From Marinobacter sediminum (lineage in GTDB: Bacteria; Pseudomonadota; Gammaproteobacteria; Pseudomonadales; Oleiphilaceae), in contig NZ_JAGTWY010000001.1 of assembly GCF_023657445.1 (NCBI RefSeq), positions 3,798,885 to 3,862,884 of the forward strand: DNA of 64,000 nucleotides, in the 5' to 3' direction. The notes below the pieces were generated by a model. The model saw only the letters and a program-made list of their open reading frames with translations, was not told the DNA's origin and searched no databases. Both the position numbers and the translations under genes were made by a program. Below, piece by piece: positions 18,032 to 25,705 of this stretch (the first letter of the stretch is position 1; every line of letters starts with the position of its first letter).

Positions 18032-18625
18032 TTAAAGTCCTGCCTCGCGCCCCTGGGCCAGCCGTATCAGGTTGTTGCGGTGTCGCACCACAATCAGGAT
18101 GGCCAGTAGCCCGAACAGGGGCAGGGTTTCCGGTTCAATAAATGCGCTGATCAGCGGGCCGCAGGCAACCGCAATGAGGGATGCCAGGGCTGAAATACGC
18201 CACCGCCACATGACTGCCAGCCAGATTGCCGCCAGGACCAGGGTGGTCATCGGCGCCAGGGCGAGGCCGGCACCGAGGGCGGTTGCCACGCCCTTGCCGC
18301 CCTTGAAGCGGTAAAAAGCGGGGATCATGTGCCCGGTTACGGCAAAAAGGGCCACGATGGCCTGCACCATGACTGAAAGACCGGCGGCGTGGGCCAGCCA
18401 CACCGGGAGCCAGCCTTTGGCGGCATCAAGGATCAGGGTAACCAACGCCGGCGGCCAGCCTCCGGTTCGGTAGACGTTGGTGGCGCCTGGGTTGCCGGAG
18501 CCCTGGGCACGCGGATCCGGAAGTTTCCAGAGGCGACATACCGGCATTGCAAACAGCACGGAACCGGCGAGATAGGCGGCGGCACAAAGCAGAACGGTAA
18601 CAACCGGGTCGCTGGGCAGATTCAT
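18032..18625 (-). CDS. plsY: Glycerol-3-phosphate acyltransferase PlsY
   Basis: PlsY acylates glycerol-3-phosphate from acyl-phosphate, the first step of phospholipid synthesis. This is a 197-residue inner-membrane protein with five predicted helices. The three conserved PlsY motifs are visible: GSGNPGATNVYRTGG, the GGKGVAT motif (FKGGKGVATALGAGL), and a late segment in the RHRNNLIRL region. tsaD-plsY-folB order is the same as in Pseudomonas. The neighbouring folB is divergent from it. Confidence 0.95.
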   Translation of the reverse strand: MNLPSDPVVTVLLCAAAYLAGSVLFAMPVCRLWKLPDPRAQGSGNPGATNVYRTGGWPPALVTLILDAAKGWLPVWLAHAAGLSVMVQAIVALFAVTGHMIPAFYRFKGGKGVATALGAGLALAPMTTLVLAAIWLAVMWRWRISALASLIAVACGPLISAFIEPETLPLFGLLAILIVVRHRNNLIRLAQGREAGL

Positions 18626-18767
18626 GGTGTTGGCTCTAAGGCGGAGACGTCTCAGGGTGTTGTGTGCGAAAATGCCGACCCCGAAACTGCAGGTCAGTCA
18701 TTGCACAGTATCCGCTGGCCGAGAGTGTTATTCAATTATCAAAGAGTGGAATACTCCGGGAGTCGCT

Positions 18768-19124
18768 TTGACAGACAGTGTGCTCATTGAAGGGTTGGCA
18801 GTGGAGACTGTTGTCGGTGTCTATGACTGGGAGCGGGAGGTTGACCAGCGCCTGTTGATAGATCTGGAGATGGCCTGGGACAACCGTATTCCCGGAGCCT
18901 CTGACGATGTGAATGATGCGCTCGATTATGCAGCGGTCAGTGAGCGGGTGACGTCCTGCCTGCAGGCACTCAAACCCCAGTTACTTGAGCACGGGGCGGA
19001 AGTTCTTGCGGCAGATCTGCAGGAGGCGTTTGGCATTTCCTGGCTCAGGCTGACACTCAAGAAGCCCGGTGCCGTGCCGACGGCCAGATGGGTTGGTGTT
19101 TGCATCGAGAGAGGGGCGCGCTAA
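18768..19124 (+). CDS. folB: Dihydroneopterin aldolase FolB
   Basis: FolB cleaves dihydroneopterin to 6-hydroxymethyl-dihydropterin in folate synthesis. The 118-residue chain matches E. coli FolB along its length: DSVLIEGLAVETVVGVYDWE, the MAWDNR segment, DALDYAAVSERV and the terminal KPGAVPTARWVGVCIERG. The open frame extends upstream to 18624, but the conserved protein begins at a TTG (18768) with CGGGAG five bases before it; no ATG fits. Its stop overlaps the next start (TAATG), so the folK-like gene is translationally coupled. Confidence 0.93.
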   Translation: MTDSVLIEGLAVETVVGVYDWEREVDQRLLIDLEMAWDNRIPGASDDVNDALDYAAVSERVTSCLQALKPQLLEHGAEVLAADLQEAFGISWLRLTLKKPGAVPTARWVGVCIERGAR

Positions 19125-19648
19125 TGGCCGGCAAGGTTCAGGTTTACATCAGTATCGGCAGCAATGTCGATCGGGAACGTTATGTGTTGGCCGCCCTGGA
19201 TGCGCTTGGTGGCTGGTTTGGTGAGCTTGAGATTTCACCGGTCTATGAGAGCGAGGCCGTTGGCTTTGATGGTTCACCCTTTCTGAACCTGGTGGTGGGC
19301 GTTGCCACGGACTTGTCGGTGGGTGAGCTGTCCCGGCGTTTCAAACAGCTGGAAGCCGAGAACGGGCGGCGTCGGAACGTGCCCAAGTTCAGTGCCCGGA
19401 CCCTGGATCTGGATATCCTGACCTACGGAGACGCCGTGGGGTTGGTCGACGGCGTGGAGCTGCCGCGTGGTGAAATCCTGAAGAATGCTTTCGTGCTTCG
19501 CCCCCTTGCCGATATCGCAGCCGAGGTTCTGCACCCGGTATGCGGCAAACCCTATGGCCAGCTCTGGCAGGAATACAGTACCGATCAGAAACTATGGCCG
19601 ATTGGTTTTAGCTGGCAAGGGCGCCAGATTTCGCTACCGGCTGACTGA
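19124..19648 (+). CDS. FolK-like hydroxymethylpterin pyrophosphokinase paralogue
   Basis: A 174-residue HPPK-family protein, coupled to folB by a TAATG overlap. It keeps the N-terminal VYISIGSNVDRERYV and the magnesium-binding DLDIL of the ARTLDLDIL motif, but the flanking WGPR of the catalytic loop is replaced by KFSAR. A second, more canonical FolK is encoded at 23110-23622. A similar folB-linked paralogue exists in Pseudomonas. Either enzyme could carry the step from 6-hydroxymethyl-dihydropterin to its pyrophosphate; this one may have a different pterin substrate. Its last 15 bases overlap the convergent pgi. Confidence 0.85.
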   Translation: MAGKVQVYISIGSNVDRERYVLAALDALGGWFGELEISPVYESEAVGFDGSPFLNLVVGVATDLSVGELSRRFKQLEAENGRRRNVPKFSARTLDLDILTYGDAVGLVDGVELPRGEILKNAFVLRPLADIAAEVLHPVCGKPYGQLWQEYSTDQKLWPIGFSWQGRQISLPAD

Positions 19649-21292
19649 ACGGAACAGCTCAATCAGATTGTCTGTTGAGCTATCGCTGTCAGGGTTTTTG
19701 TCCGCGTCGCCCAACAGTCGTGGCAGGATGCCTTGGCCAAGCTGCTTGCCAAGTTCAACGCCCCACTGATCAAACGAGTCCAGATCCCAGATCACACCCT
19801 GCACGAACGTCCGGTGTTCGTAGAGCGCGATTATGGCGCCCACCGTTTCCGGTGTTACCTTCTCCACCAGCAGAGTGTTGCTGGGTTTGTTGCCGGGGAC
19901 GACCTTATGGGGCGCAAGCCGTTCAATCTCGGTCTCGGAGAGTCCCTCTGCAGCCAGTTCAGCCCGAGCCTCTTCAAGTGATTTTCCTGCCATCATGGCC
20001 TGAGCCTGGCTCAGGCAATTGGCAAAAAGATCGGCATGGTGAGTCGCCACCGGGTTGTGGGTCTTAAGCGGAATGATAAAGTCTGCCGGTATCAGTCGCG
20101 TGCCCTGATGAATCAACTGGTGGTAGGCGTGCTGGCCGTTCGAGCCAACGCCTCCCCAGATCACCGGGCCTGTCTCGTAATCCAGCGGCTGTCCCGCCTC
20201 ATTCACACGTTTGCCATTGCTTTCCATGTCCAACTGCTGCAGATGGTCCGGCAGGCTGCGCAGGTAATGATCATAGGGGAGAATGGCGTGGGACCCTGCA
20301 TGCCAGAAATTGTTGTTCCAGACGCTGAGCAGTCCCATCACCACCGGGAGATTCTGCCGCAGAGGTGCATCCCTGAAGTGGGCGTCCATAGCGTGTGCGC
20401 CGGCCAGCAGCGCCCGAAAACTGTCCATGCCGATGGTTAACGCAACAGGCAGACCAATGGCCGACCAGAGGGAGTAGCGGCCGCCGACCCAGTCCCATAC
20501 CGGAAATACATTGTCGGCCTTGATACCGAAATCTTCAGCTGCTGCTACGTTCGCGGTCACGGCCAGGAAGTGCCTGGCAATCGCCGGCTCATCGCCGCCG
20601 TGTTCGAGGAACCATTTCCGTGCGACCCTGCTGTTTTCCAGGGTTTCCTGCGTGCGGAATGACTTGGACTGAATCAGAAAAAGGGTGGTTTCCGGATTGA
20701 CCAGCCTCAGGGTTTCGCAGATATCCGTGCCGTCGATATTGGCGACGTAATGGCAGCGTATTCCACCGTGCCAGTAGGGCTGCAGAGCCTCGCCTACCAG
20801 TTTGGGTCCCAGGTAGGAGCCGCCAATGCCGATGCTGACCACATCGGTAAAGGCTTTGTCACTGAAGCCAGTTCTGGACTGGTCCAGAATGCTGTCGGTA
20901 AGTGCCTCCATACGGTCAAGGGTCTTCCGGACTTCGGCGACAACATCGACCCCGTCTACCATGATGGCTTCATTACCCGGGTGACGGAGGGCCGTATGGA
21001 GGGCAGGGCGATTCTCGGTGACATTAACCTTTTCACCCCGTAACAGGGCGTCCCGGCGTTCTTCCAGGTTGCAGCTGTGGGCCAGGGCCATCAGTGCATC
21101 CATGGTTTCATCGGTGATGCGGTTTTTGGAGAAATCCAGGGACACACCTGCACCCTGAATAAAGAATCGTTTTCCGCGATCCGGATCCTCGGCAAACAGT
21201 CGCGTCATTGGACGCGATTCCAGTTTTTCCTGCTGTTGCCTCAATGCCTGCCATTCGGGGCTGGATGTCAGTGTTGGCCGGTTCGTGGGCAT
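19634..21292 (-). CDS. pgi: Glucose-6-phosphate isomerase
   Basis: Pgi interconverts glucose-6-phosphate and fructose-6-phosphate in the cytosol. The 552 residues are the full family length and show the sugar-phosphate-binding loops (VSIGIGGSYLGPKL, IQSKSFRTQETL), the VWDWVGGRYSLWSAIGLP signature, and the late GNKPSNTL / GVIWDLDSFDQWGVELGK segment. Ends the minus-strand run panB-panC-pgi and overlaps the convergent folK-like gene by 15 bases. Confidence 0.97.
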   Translation of the reverse strand: MPTNRPTLTSSPEWQALRQQQEKLESRPMTRLFAEDPDRGKRFFIQGAGVSLDFSKNRITDETMDALMALAHSCNLEERRDALLRGEKVNVTENRPALHTALRHPGNEAIMVDGVDVVAEVRKTLDRMEALTDSILDQSRTGFSDKAFTDVVSIGIGGSYLGPKLVGEALQPYWHGGIRCHYVANIDGTDICETLRLVNPETTLFLIQSKSFRTQETLENSRVARKWFLEHGGDEPAIARHFLAVTANVAAAEDFGIKADNVFPVWDWVGGRYSLWSAIGLPVALTIGMDSFRALLAGAHAMDAHFRDAPLRQNLPVVMGLLSVWNNNFWHAGSHAILPYDHYLRSLPDHLQQLDMESNGKRVNEAGQPLDYETGPVIWGGVGSNGQHAYHQLIHQGTRLIPADFIIPLKTHNPVATHHADLFANCLSQAQAMMAGKSLEEARAELAAEGLSETEIERLAPHKVVPGNKPSNTLLVEKVTPETVGAIIALYEHRTFVQGVIWDLDSFDQWGVELGKQLGQGILPRLLGDADKNPDSDSSTDNLIELFRSVSR

Positions 21293-21322
21293 TTGAGGAT
21301 CCTTCTCTGTCAGTTCGTTTTA

Positions 21323-22171
21323 TCAGCGGGTTATGGACAGGTTGTCAATCAGCCTCGTGGTTCCCAGGAACGCTGCCACCAACAGGGTGATGTCGCTGTC
21401 TTCTGGCGTGGCCGGTTTCAGCGTCCGGCTGTTCACAATATTAAAGTAGTCAGGGCGCAGACCGGCCTTGCTGAGTTTGGCCGTCGCATCCTGTTCCAGA
21501 GCCTGCAAATCCGGATGTCCTTCCTCGATTTTCTCTGCGGTTTCCCGGAGTGTGCGGTAGACCACCGGCGCCACTTTGCGTTCGGCCGGCGAGAGGTAGC
21601 CGTTTCGAGAGCTCTTCGCAAGGCCATCGGTCTCACGGATGGTAGGGGCTCCCACCACCTCCACGGGAACCATCAAATCCCGAACCATCTTTCGGATAAC
21701 GGCCAGTTGTTGGAAATCCTTTTCTCCGAACACGGCGAAATCCGGTTGCACCATGTTGAAGAGCATGGATACCACGGTGGCTACGCCCTCAAAATGGCCG
21801 GGGCGGCTTGCGCCACAGTGGCCATCGCTGACATCGGGTACAATGACCTGTGTTTGTTGAGCCAGCCCGTCCGGATATACCTCACTGGCCGTGGGTGCGA
21901 AGACCAGCGTATTGCCGGCGGCTTCCAGTTGCTCCTGGTCCTCGGCCAGAGTGCGTGGGTATGACTCCAGATCTTCACCGGCACCGAACTGCATGGGGTT
22001 TACAAAGATGCTGGTGACCACGATATCTGCGGCCTCGGCTGCTTTTCTAACCAGCGAGATGTGCCCCTCGTGCAGGTTTCCCATCGTTGGCACGAGGCCA
22101 ATGGTTTTTCCTTGCCGACGGTAGCCACGGAGAATGGTGCGAAGTTCTTTCAGGGAATGTACGGTTCTCAT
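21323..22171 (-). CDS. panC: Pantothenate synthetase (pantoate-beta-alanine ligase)
   Basis: PanC condenses pantoate and beta-alanine with ATP to pantothenate, the vitamin B5 precursor of coenzyme A. The 282-residue protein has the nucleotidyl-transferase motifs [16 protein letters not shown] (HIGH-like) and the [20 protein letters not shown] region, with [12 protein letters not shown] after it. Its ATG overlaps the panB stop by four bases, so the two are translationally coupled. Confidence 0.97.
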   Translation of the reverse strand: MRTVHSLKELRTILRGYRRQGKTIGLVPTMGNLHEGHISLVRKAAEAADIVVTSIFVNPMQFGAGEDLESYPRTLAEDQEQLEAAGNTLVFAPTASEVYPDGLAQQTQVIVPDVSDGHCGASRPGHFEGVATVVSMLFNMVQPDFAVFGEKDFQQLAVIRKMVRDLMVPVEVVGAPTIRETDGLAKSSRNGYLSPAERKVAPVVYRTLRETAEKIEEGHPDLQALEQDATAKLSKAGLRPDYFNIVNSRTLKPATPEDSDITLLVAAFLGTTRLIDNLSITR

Positions 22172-22962
22172 GCCTTGAACGTATGCTCCTCGCCGGGGAA
22201 AGTGCGTTCGCGGACTGCTTTCACATAAGCAGACACAGCTTCCTGTACAGACTCGGTCTCAGCCAGGAAATTCTTCACGAAGCGCGGTTTACGCCCGGTG
22301 GTAACGCCCAGCATGTCGTGTAATACCAGCACCTGGCCGTCAGTGTCTGAGCCAGCGCCAATACCAATAACGGGCGCTTTAACGGTTTGAGTGATCCGGG
22401 CCGCAAGTGGTGCGGGCACACATTCCAGGAGAATAATATCGGCGCCGGCTGCCTCCAGCTCACAGGCGTGCTCGATCATCATTTCAGCCGCTTTATCGTC
22501 GCGACCCTGGACCTTGTAGCCTCCGAACTTGTTGACGAATTGCGGTGTCAGCCCCAGATGCGCACAAACGGGCACCCCGCGCTCACTTAACGCGCTGATG
22601 GTCTCTTTCATCCAGTCAGTGCCTTCGAGCTTGACCATGTGCGCGCCCGCACGCATGAGCTCCGCTGCGTTCTCAAGAGCGGCGTCTACGGTTCCGTAAG
22701 TCATGAAGGGCATGTCAGCCATGACCAGCGAGCCACGATTGCCTTTTGCGACGCAGCTGGTGTGGTAGAGCATATCGTCCATGGTCACAGGCAGGGTGCT
22801 GTCGTGCCCCTGGAGAACCATGCCGAGAGAGTCGCCGATGAGAATGACATCGACACCCGCTTCACTGACCACCTGGGCAAAAGTGGCGTCGTATGAGGTA
22901 AGGGCGGAAAAGGCCTCGCCCTTCTGCTTGTATTCCCGAAGGGTATTGATCGTTACAGCCAT
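22168..22962 (-). CDS. panB: 3-methyl-2-oxobutanoate hydroxymethyltransferase
   Basis: PanB adds a hydroxymethyl group from methylene-THF to alpha-ketoisovalerate, the first committed step to pantoate. The 264 residues are full length: [39 protein letters not shown], the conserved [13 protein letters not shown] segment and the C-terminal [16 protein letters not shown] 147-base gap separates it from folK, so it may have its own promoter. Confidence 0.97.
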   Translation of the reverse strand: MAVTINTLREYKQKGEAFSALTSYDATFAQVVSEAGVDVILIGDSLGMVLQGHDSTLPVTMDDMLYHTSCVAKGNRGSLVMADMPFMTYGTVDAALENAAELMRAGAHMVKLEGTDWMKETISALSERGVPVCAHLGLTPQFVNKFGGYKVQGRDDKAAEMMIEHACELEAAGADIILLECVPAPLAARITQTVKAPVIGIGAGSDTDGQVLVLHDMLGVTTGRKPRFVKNFLAETESVQEAVSAYVKAVRERTFPGEEHTFKA

Positions 22963-23109
22963 ATAATCCTTGCCTTTTGGGTGGATGGGCCAAGACCGGG
23001 CCGGGGTCTGCCGGCATTTAGTTGCTAAGGGTAATCCGGGGGTATGCCTGAGGCAATAGTAGCATGAACCATAACCGAGGCTTAGGTGTGGGCGTTGCCG
23101 GAACTGTCG

Positions 23110-23622
23110 TCACCAAGGTGAAGCCGGATCCCGTGCTACAGGCGGAAGTTTCCGGAGATGATTGTCGGGGCAGCGTTGCCGCAACTGCGCTACAGGGCTG
23201 CCATTGGGAAGTGTGATGTCCGGATTCAGGTCCAGGAGTGGCTGGAGCACAAAGTCCCGGTTTGGAAGTTCCGGGTGGGGGACGGTCAGCCGTTCGTCGT
23301 CAAGCGTCTGTGCCCCGAAGATCAGCAGGTCCAGATCCAGAGTTCGGGGCCCCCAGTGGCGAAGCCGCTTCCGGTCATGAAGCTGTTCGATCTTCTGCAG
23401 GTGGTCCAGCAGGGTGTGGGGGGCGAGTTCGGTGCTCAGCCAGACCGCTCCATTAACAAAATCCGGCTGGTCCTGAGGGCCGACCGGGCGGCTGGCGTAA
23501 AAAGGCGATTGTGCCACCAGAACCGTGCCCGGCATCGAAGCCAGCTCGGCAACGGCCCTGGCAAGCTGAGCAGCGGGGTTTTCGAGGTTGCTGCCCAGCC
23601 CGATGAACGCGTCGGTCTTCAT
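23110..23622 (-). CDS. folK: 2-amino-4-hydroxy-6-hydroxymethyldihydropteridine pyrophosphokinase
   Basis: FolK transfers pyrophosphate from ATP to 6-hydroxymethyl-dihydropterin. The 170 residues have the canonical HPPK signature: FIGLGSNLENP at the N terminus, QLHDRKRLRHWGPRTLDLDLL with the catalytic Arg and two magnesium-binding Asp, and LTVPHPELPNRDFVLQPL. This is the orthologue of the pcnB-linked folK of E. coli and Pseudomonas. The start overlaps the pcnB stop by one base (TAATG), indicating coupling. Confidence 0.95.
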   Translation of the reverse strand: MKTDAFIGLGSNLENPAAQLARAVAELASMPGTVLVAQSPFYASRPVGPQDQPDFVNGAVWLSTELAPHTLLDHLQKIEQLHDRKRLRHWGPRTLDLDLLIFGAQTLDDERLTVPHPELPNRDFVLQPLLDLNPDITLPNGSPVAQLRQRCPDNHLRKLPPVARDPASPW

Positions 23623-24989
23623 TACGGGGCAGGCCGTTTAACCGGTGGTTTCCGGCCGCGCCGGCGTTTCTTGGGTGCGTCACTGCCTAATTCGGTCAGC
23701 ATGCGCTCTTGCCCGCGCTCGTCCAGTTTCTGAAAGTCTGTCCACCACTTGCCGAGCCCGGGCTCTGTTTCGCCGGATGCTTCGCGGACCAGGAGGAAAT
23801 CGTAGGCTGCACGAAAGCGAGGATGGCCCAGTGTGACGAAAGCCCGCTTACCCTGTCGGCGCGGCAGCCTCATCTGCAATTCCCAGATCTCCTTCATGGG
23901 ACCGGAGAATCGCTTGGGAATGGAGGTGGCCTGGACCTGCTGTCCAATAACCTTGCCGATGGCCCCGTGAAGAGCCGGTTGTACCGGGTCGCCGTTATCC
24001 TGACGGCGATGCCATTCGGCCTGAAGGGCGGGCCAGAGCATGGCGGCAAACAGGAAGTAGGGTGTCACGGACTTGCCCTGGGCAATGCGTGCATCGGTAT
24101 TTCTGAGTGCCTGCCGGATAAGTTCATCGGACTCGCCAGCGTCGATTGCCCTCACGGTTTCAGGGAACAGTGGTGCCAGGAGGTTGTACCGTGTCAGCAG
24201 GTCGTAGGTGGCTTCGCCCTGACCAGCGGAAAACAGCTTCAGGACTTCCTCAAAGAGTCGTGCAGGAGGAATGTGCGTCAGCAGCGGGGCCAGCTCCCGG
24301 ATTGGTGCTTCGGTTTCCGGTTCAATATCGAAATTCAGTTTGGCGGCGAAGCGAATCGCCCGCAACATGCGCACCGGATCCTCCCGGTAGCGGGTTTCCG
24401 GGTCACCGATCAGTCTTAGCTGGCGATTGCGAAGATCCTCTACGCCGTTGGCAAAATCAATAACCGTAAAGTCCCGAATGCAGTAATAGAGAGCGTTAAC
24501 GGTGAAGTCTCTGCGCAGCGCGTCCTCTTCCTGGTTGCCATACACATTGTCCCGCAGAAGCAATCCATGCTCACTGGTTTTGCGATCGTCATCTTCCGGG
24601 TCGTCATCCGCCTGGCTGGCGTTACCCCTGAAGGTAGTGACCTCGATGACTTCGCGACCAAAGACCACATGAACAATGCGGAACCGCCGGCCGATCAGGC
24701 GCGAGTTCCGGAACAGGTCGTGGACCTCTTCTGGCGTCGCATTGGTGGCAATGTCGAAATCCTTCGGATTGCCGTTCAGGAGAAGGTCCCGAACGCCGCC
24801 ACCAACGAGGTAGGCCTCGAAACCGGACTTGTTCAACCGGTTAAGAACCTTTTTCGCGGGCTCGCTGATCATTGAGCGAGAGACATTATGCTGGTCGCGG
24901 GGAATTTCCCTGCGTTGATATGTTAGGGGCTTTTTCTTTCCGCTGCCGGGCATGAATGAGCGGAGTTTGTCGACGAGTCGTTTAGGCAT
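23622..24989 (-). CDS. pcnB: Poly(A) polymerase I
   Basis: PcnB adds 3' A tails that promote RNA decay. The 455-residue protein has the class II nucleotidyltransferase core (YLVGGGVRDLLLNGNPKDFDIATN with the catalytic DFD), LIGRRFRIVHVVFG, the RMLRAIRFAAKLNF segment and a basic C-terminal tail (KKRRRGRKPPVKRP) typical of PAP I and not of CCA-adding enzymes. The frame is open to 25049; the ATG at 24989 (MPKRLVDKLRSF) is chosen for its fit to family length, although its ribosome-binding site is weak (CGGAT). It follows the predicted crcZ-like RNA and is coupled to folK. Confidence 0.93.
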   Translation of the reverse strand: MPKRLVDKLRSFMPGSGKKKPLTYQRREIPRDQHNVSRSMISEPAKKVLNRLNKSGFEAYLVGGGVRDLLLNGNPKDFDIATNATPEEVHDLFRNSRLIGRRFRIVHVVFGREVIEVTTFRGNASQADDDPEDDDRKTSEHGLLLRDNVYGNQEEDALRRDFTVNALYYCIRDFTVIDFANGVEDLRNRQLRLIGDPETRYREDPVRMLRAIRFAAKLNFDIEPETEAPIRELAPLLTHIPPARLFEEVLKLFSAGQGEATYDLLTRYNLLAPLFPETVRAIDAGESDELIRQALRNTDARIAQGKSVTPYFLFAAMLWPALQAEWHRRQDNGDPVQPALHGAIGKVIGQQVQATSIPKRFSGPMKEIWELQMRLPRRQGKRAFVTLGHPRFRAAYDFLLVREASGETEPGLGKWWTDFQKLDERGQERMLTELGSDAPKKRRRGRKPPVKRPAP

Positions 24990-25096
24990 TGAAATCCGTG
25001 GTTCGATGAGCAAAAACCGAGAGTTTAACGGTTTGCGCAGGATTTGCACACGTTTGGCAGGGAATGCAGTGCCAAAATGCCTGAAGGCAGATAATC

Positions 25097-25478
25097 AAAA
25101 GGCGGATCCGTTTACACGAATCCGCCCTCAAAGCGTTGACGATCTGCATTGTTTTTGTTGTTACCGGGATTTTTCTTTGTTTTTTTACCCCACTGTCTAT
25201 CCCCACGATCGGGGCTTTCAGCAGTGCAAACGGAAAGCTTTGAATACACAGAGCGGTCAGAGACATTGGGAGAGTTCGGGGTATCTGTAGCGTCGCCTTA
25301 ACAGCGATTCTTCTCTACATCTACAACTCACACATGCCATGGAACCACTAAAAAGCAAAGTACCCAAAACACTCAGTTCGCTCACGTTCTGTTTTTGTTT
25401 TTGTTACCGAACGTTTTCCTGCAGCTTTTTGTATTTGTTTTGACGCTGCGTTGTCACTCTTGTTCTTGTTGTTGTGCG
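25097..25478 (-). ncRNA. crcZ: Predicted CrcZ-like small RNA (Hfq/Crc decoy)
   Basis: No protein is encoded between cbrB and pcnB. On the minus strand the inferred transcript starts about 12 bases past a sigma-54 promoter and ends at a rho-independent terminator, giving about 380 nt (Pseudomonas CrcZ is about 400). It contains five A-rich motifs of the AAnAAnAA type bound by Hfq/Crc: near 25461-25476 (CAACAACAAGAAC), 25426-25441, 25391-25407, 25170-25186 and 25149-25165 (AACAACAAAAACAA). In Pseudomonas, CbrB drives CrcZ, which titrates Hfq/Crc and lifts catabolite repression; the gene order cbrA-cbrB-crcZ-pcnB is the same. Sequence identity to Pseudomonas CrcZ was not tested; the assignment rests on position, promoter, motifs and terminator. 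Confidence 0.8.
25101..25126 (-). terminator. Rho-independent terminator of the CrcZ-like RNA
   Basis: Read on the minus strand, GGCGGAT (25126-25120) and ATCCGCC (25107-25101) close a stem extended by a G-U and two G-C pairs to about 10 bp, with a TGTAAA loop, followed by four U (25100-25097). It lies about 110 bases before the pcnB start, so it would separate the small RNA from pcnB unless read through. Confidence 0.82.
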
Positions 25479-25488
25479 CTTATTAGAT

Positions 25489-25505
25489 TGCAGTCCGCGT
25501 GCCAG
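25489..25505 (-). promoter_or_regulatory. Sigma-54 (-24/-12) promoter of the CrcZ-like RNA
   Basis: On the minus strand the sequence is TGGCACG, four bases, then CTGCAA. The GG and GC dinucleotides have the exact -24/-12 spacing of the sigma-54 consensus TGGCACG-N4-TTGC, with one mismatch in the -12 box. It faces the small RNA, and the CbrB-like repeats lie 27-150 bases upstream of it. Confidence 0.82.
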
Positions 25506-25531
25506 TTTTCTAATTTGCTTTATTAACAGCA

Positions 25532-25637
25532 TGTTACGATTTTGTAGGCCGTAAGTGTTACCCCGTACCCGACTGAAGTGTTACTGATGTCGCGTGATTT
25601 TTTCCTAGAGTGTTACCGATAGGAACGCGGGGTAACA
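25532..25637 (-). promoter_or_regulatory. Array of TGTTAC/GTAACA elements, probable CbrB enhancer sites
   Basis: TGTTAC occurs at 25532, 25556, 25579 and 25611, with the inverted GTAACA at 25632. The last two form TGTTAC-N15-GTAACA; 25556-25565 (TGTTACCCCG) and 25628-25637 (CGGGGTAACA) are a perfect 10-bp inverted repeat. This fits the CbrB recognition palindrome as I recall it from Pseudomonas. The array sits upstream of the sigma-54 promoter at enhancer distance. Confidence 0.72.
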
Positions 25638-25705
25638 ACTGAGTTCTGGTTCACACTTTGAATTGGGTGGCCCGCCAGATCGTGAAAGGTGCGATTGGCA
25701 GGAAA

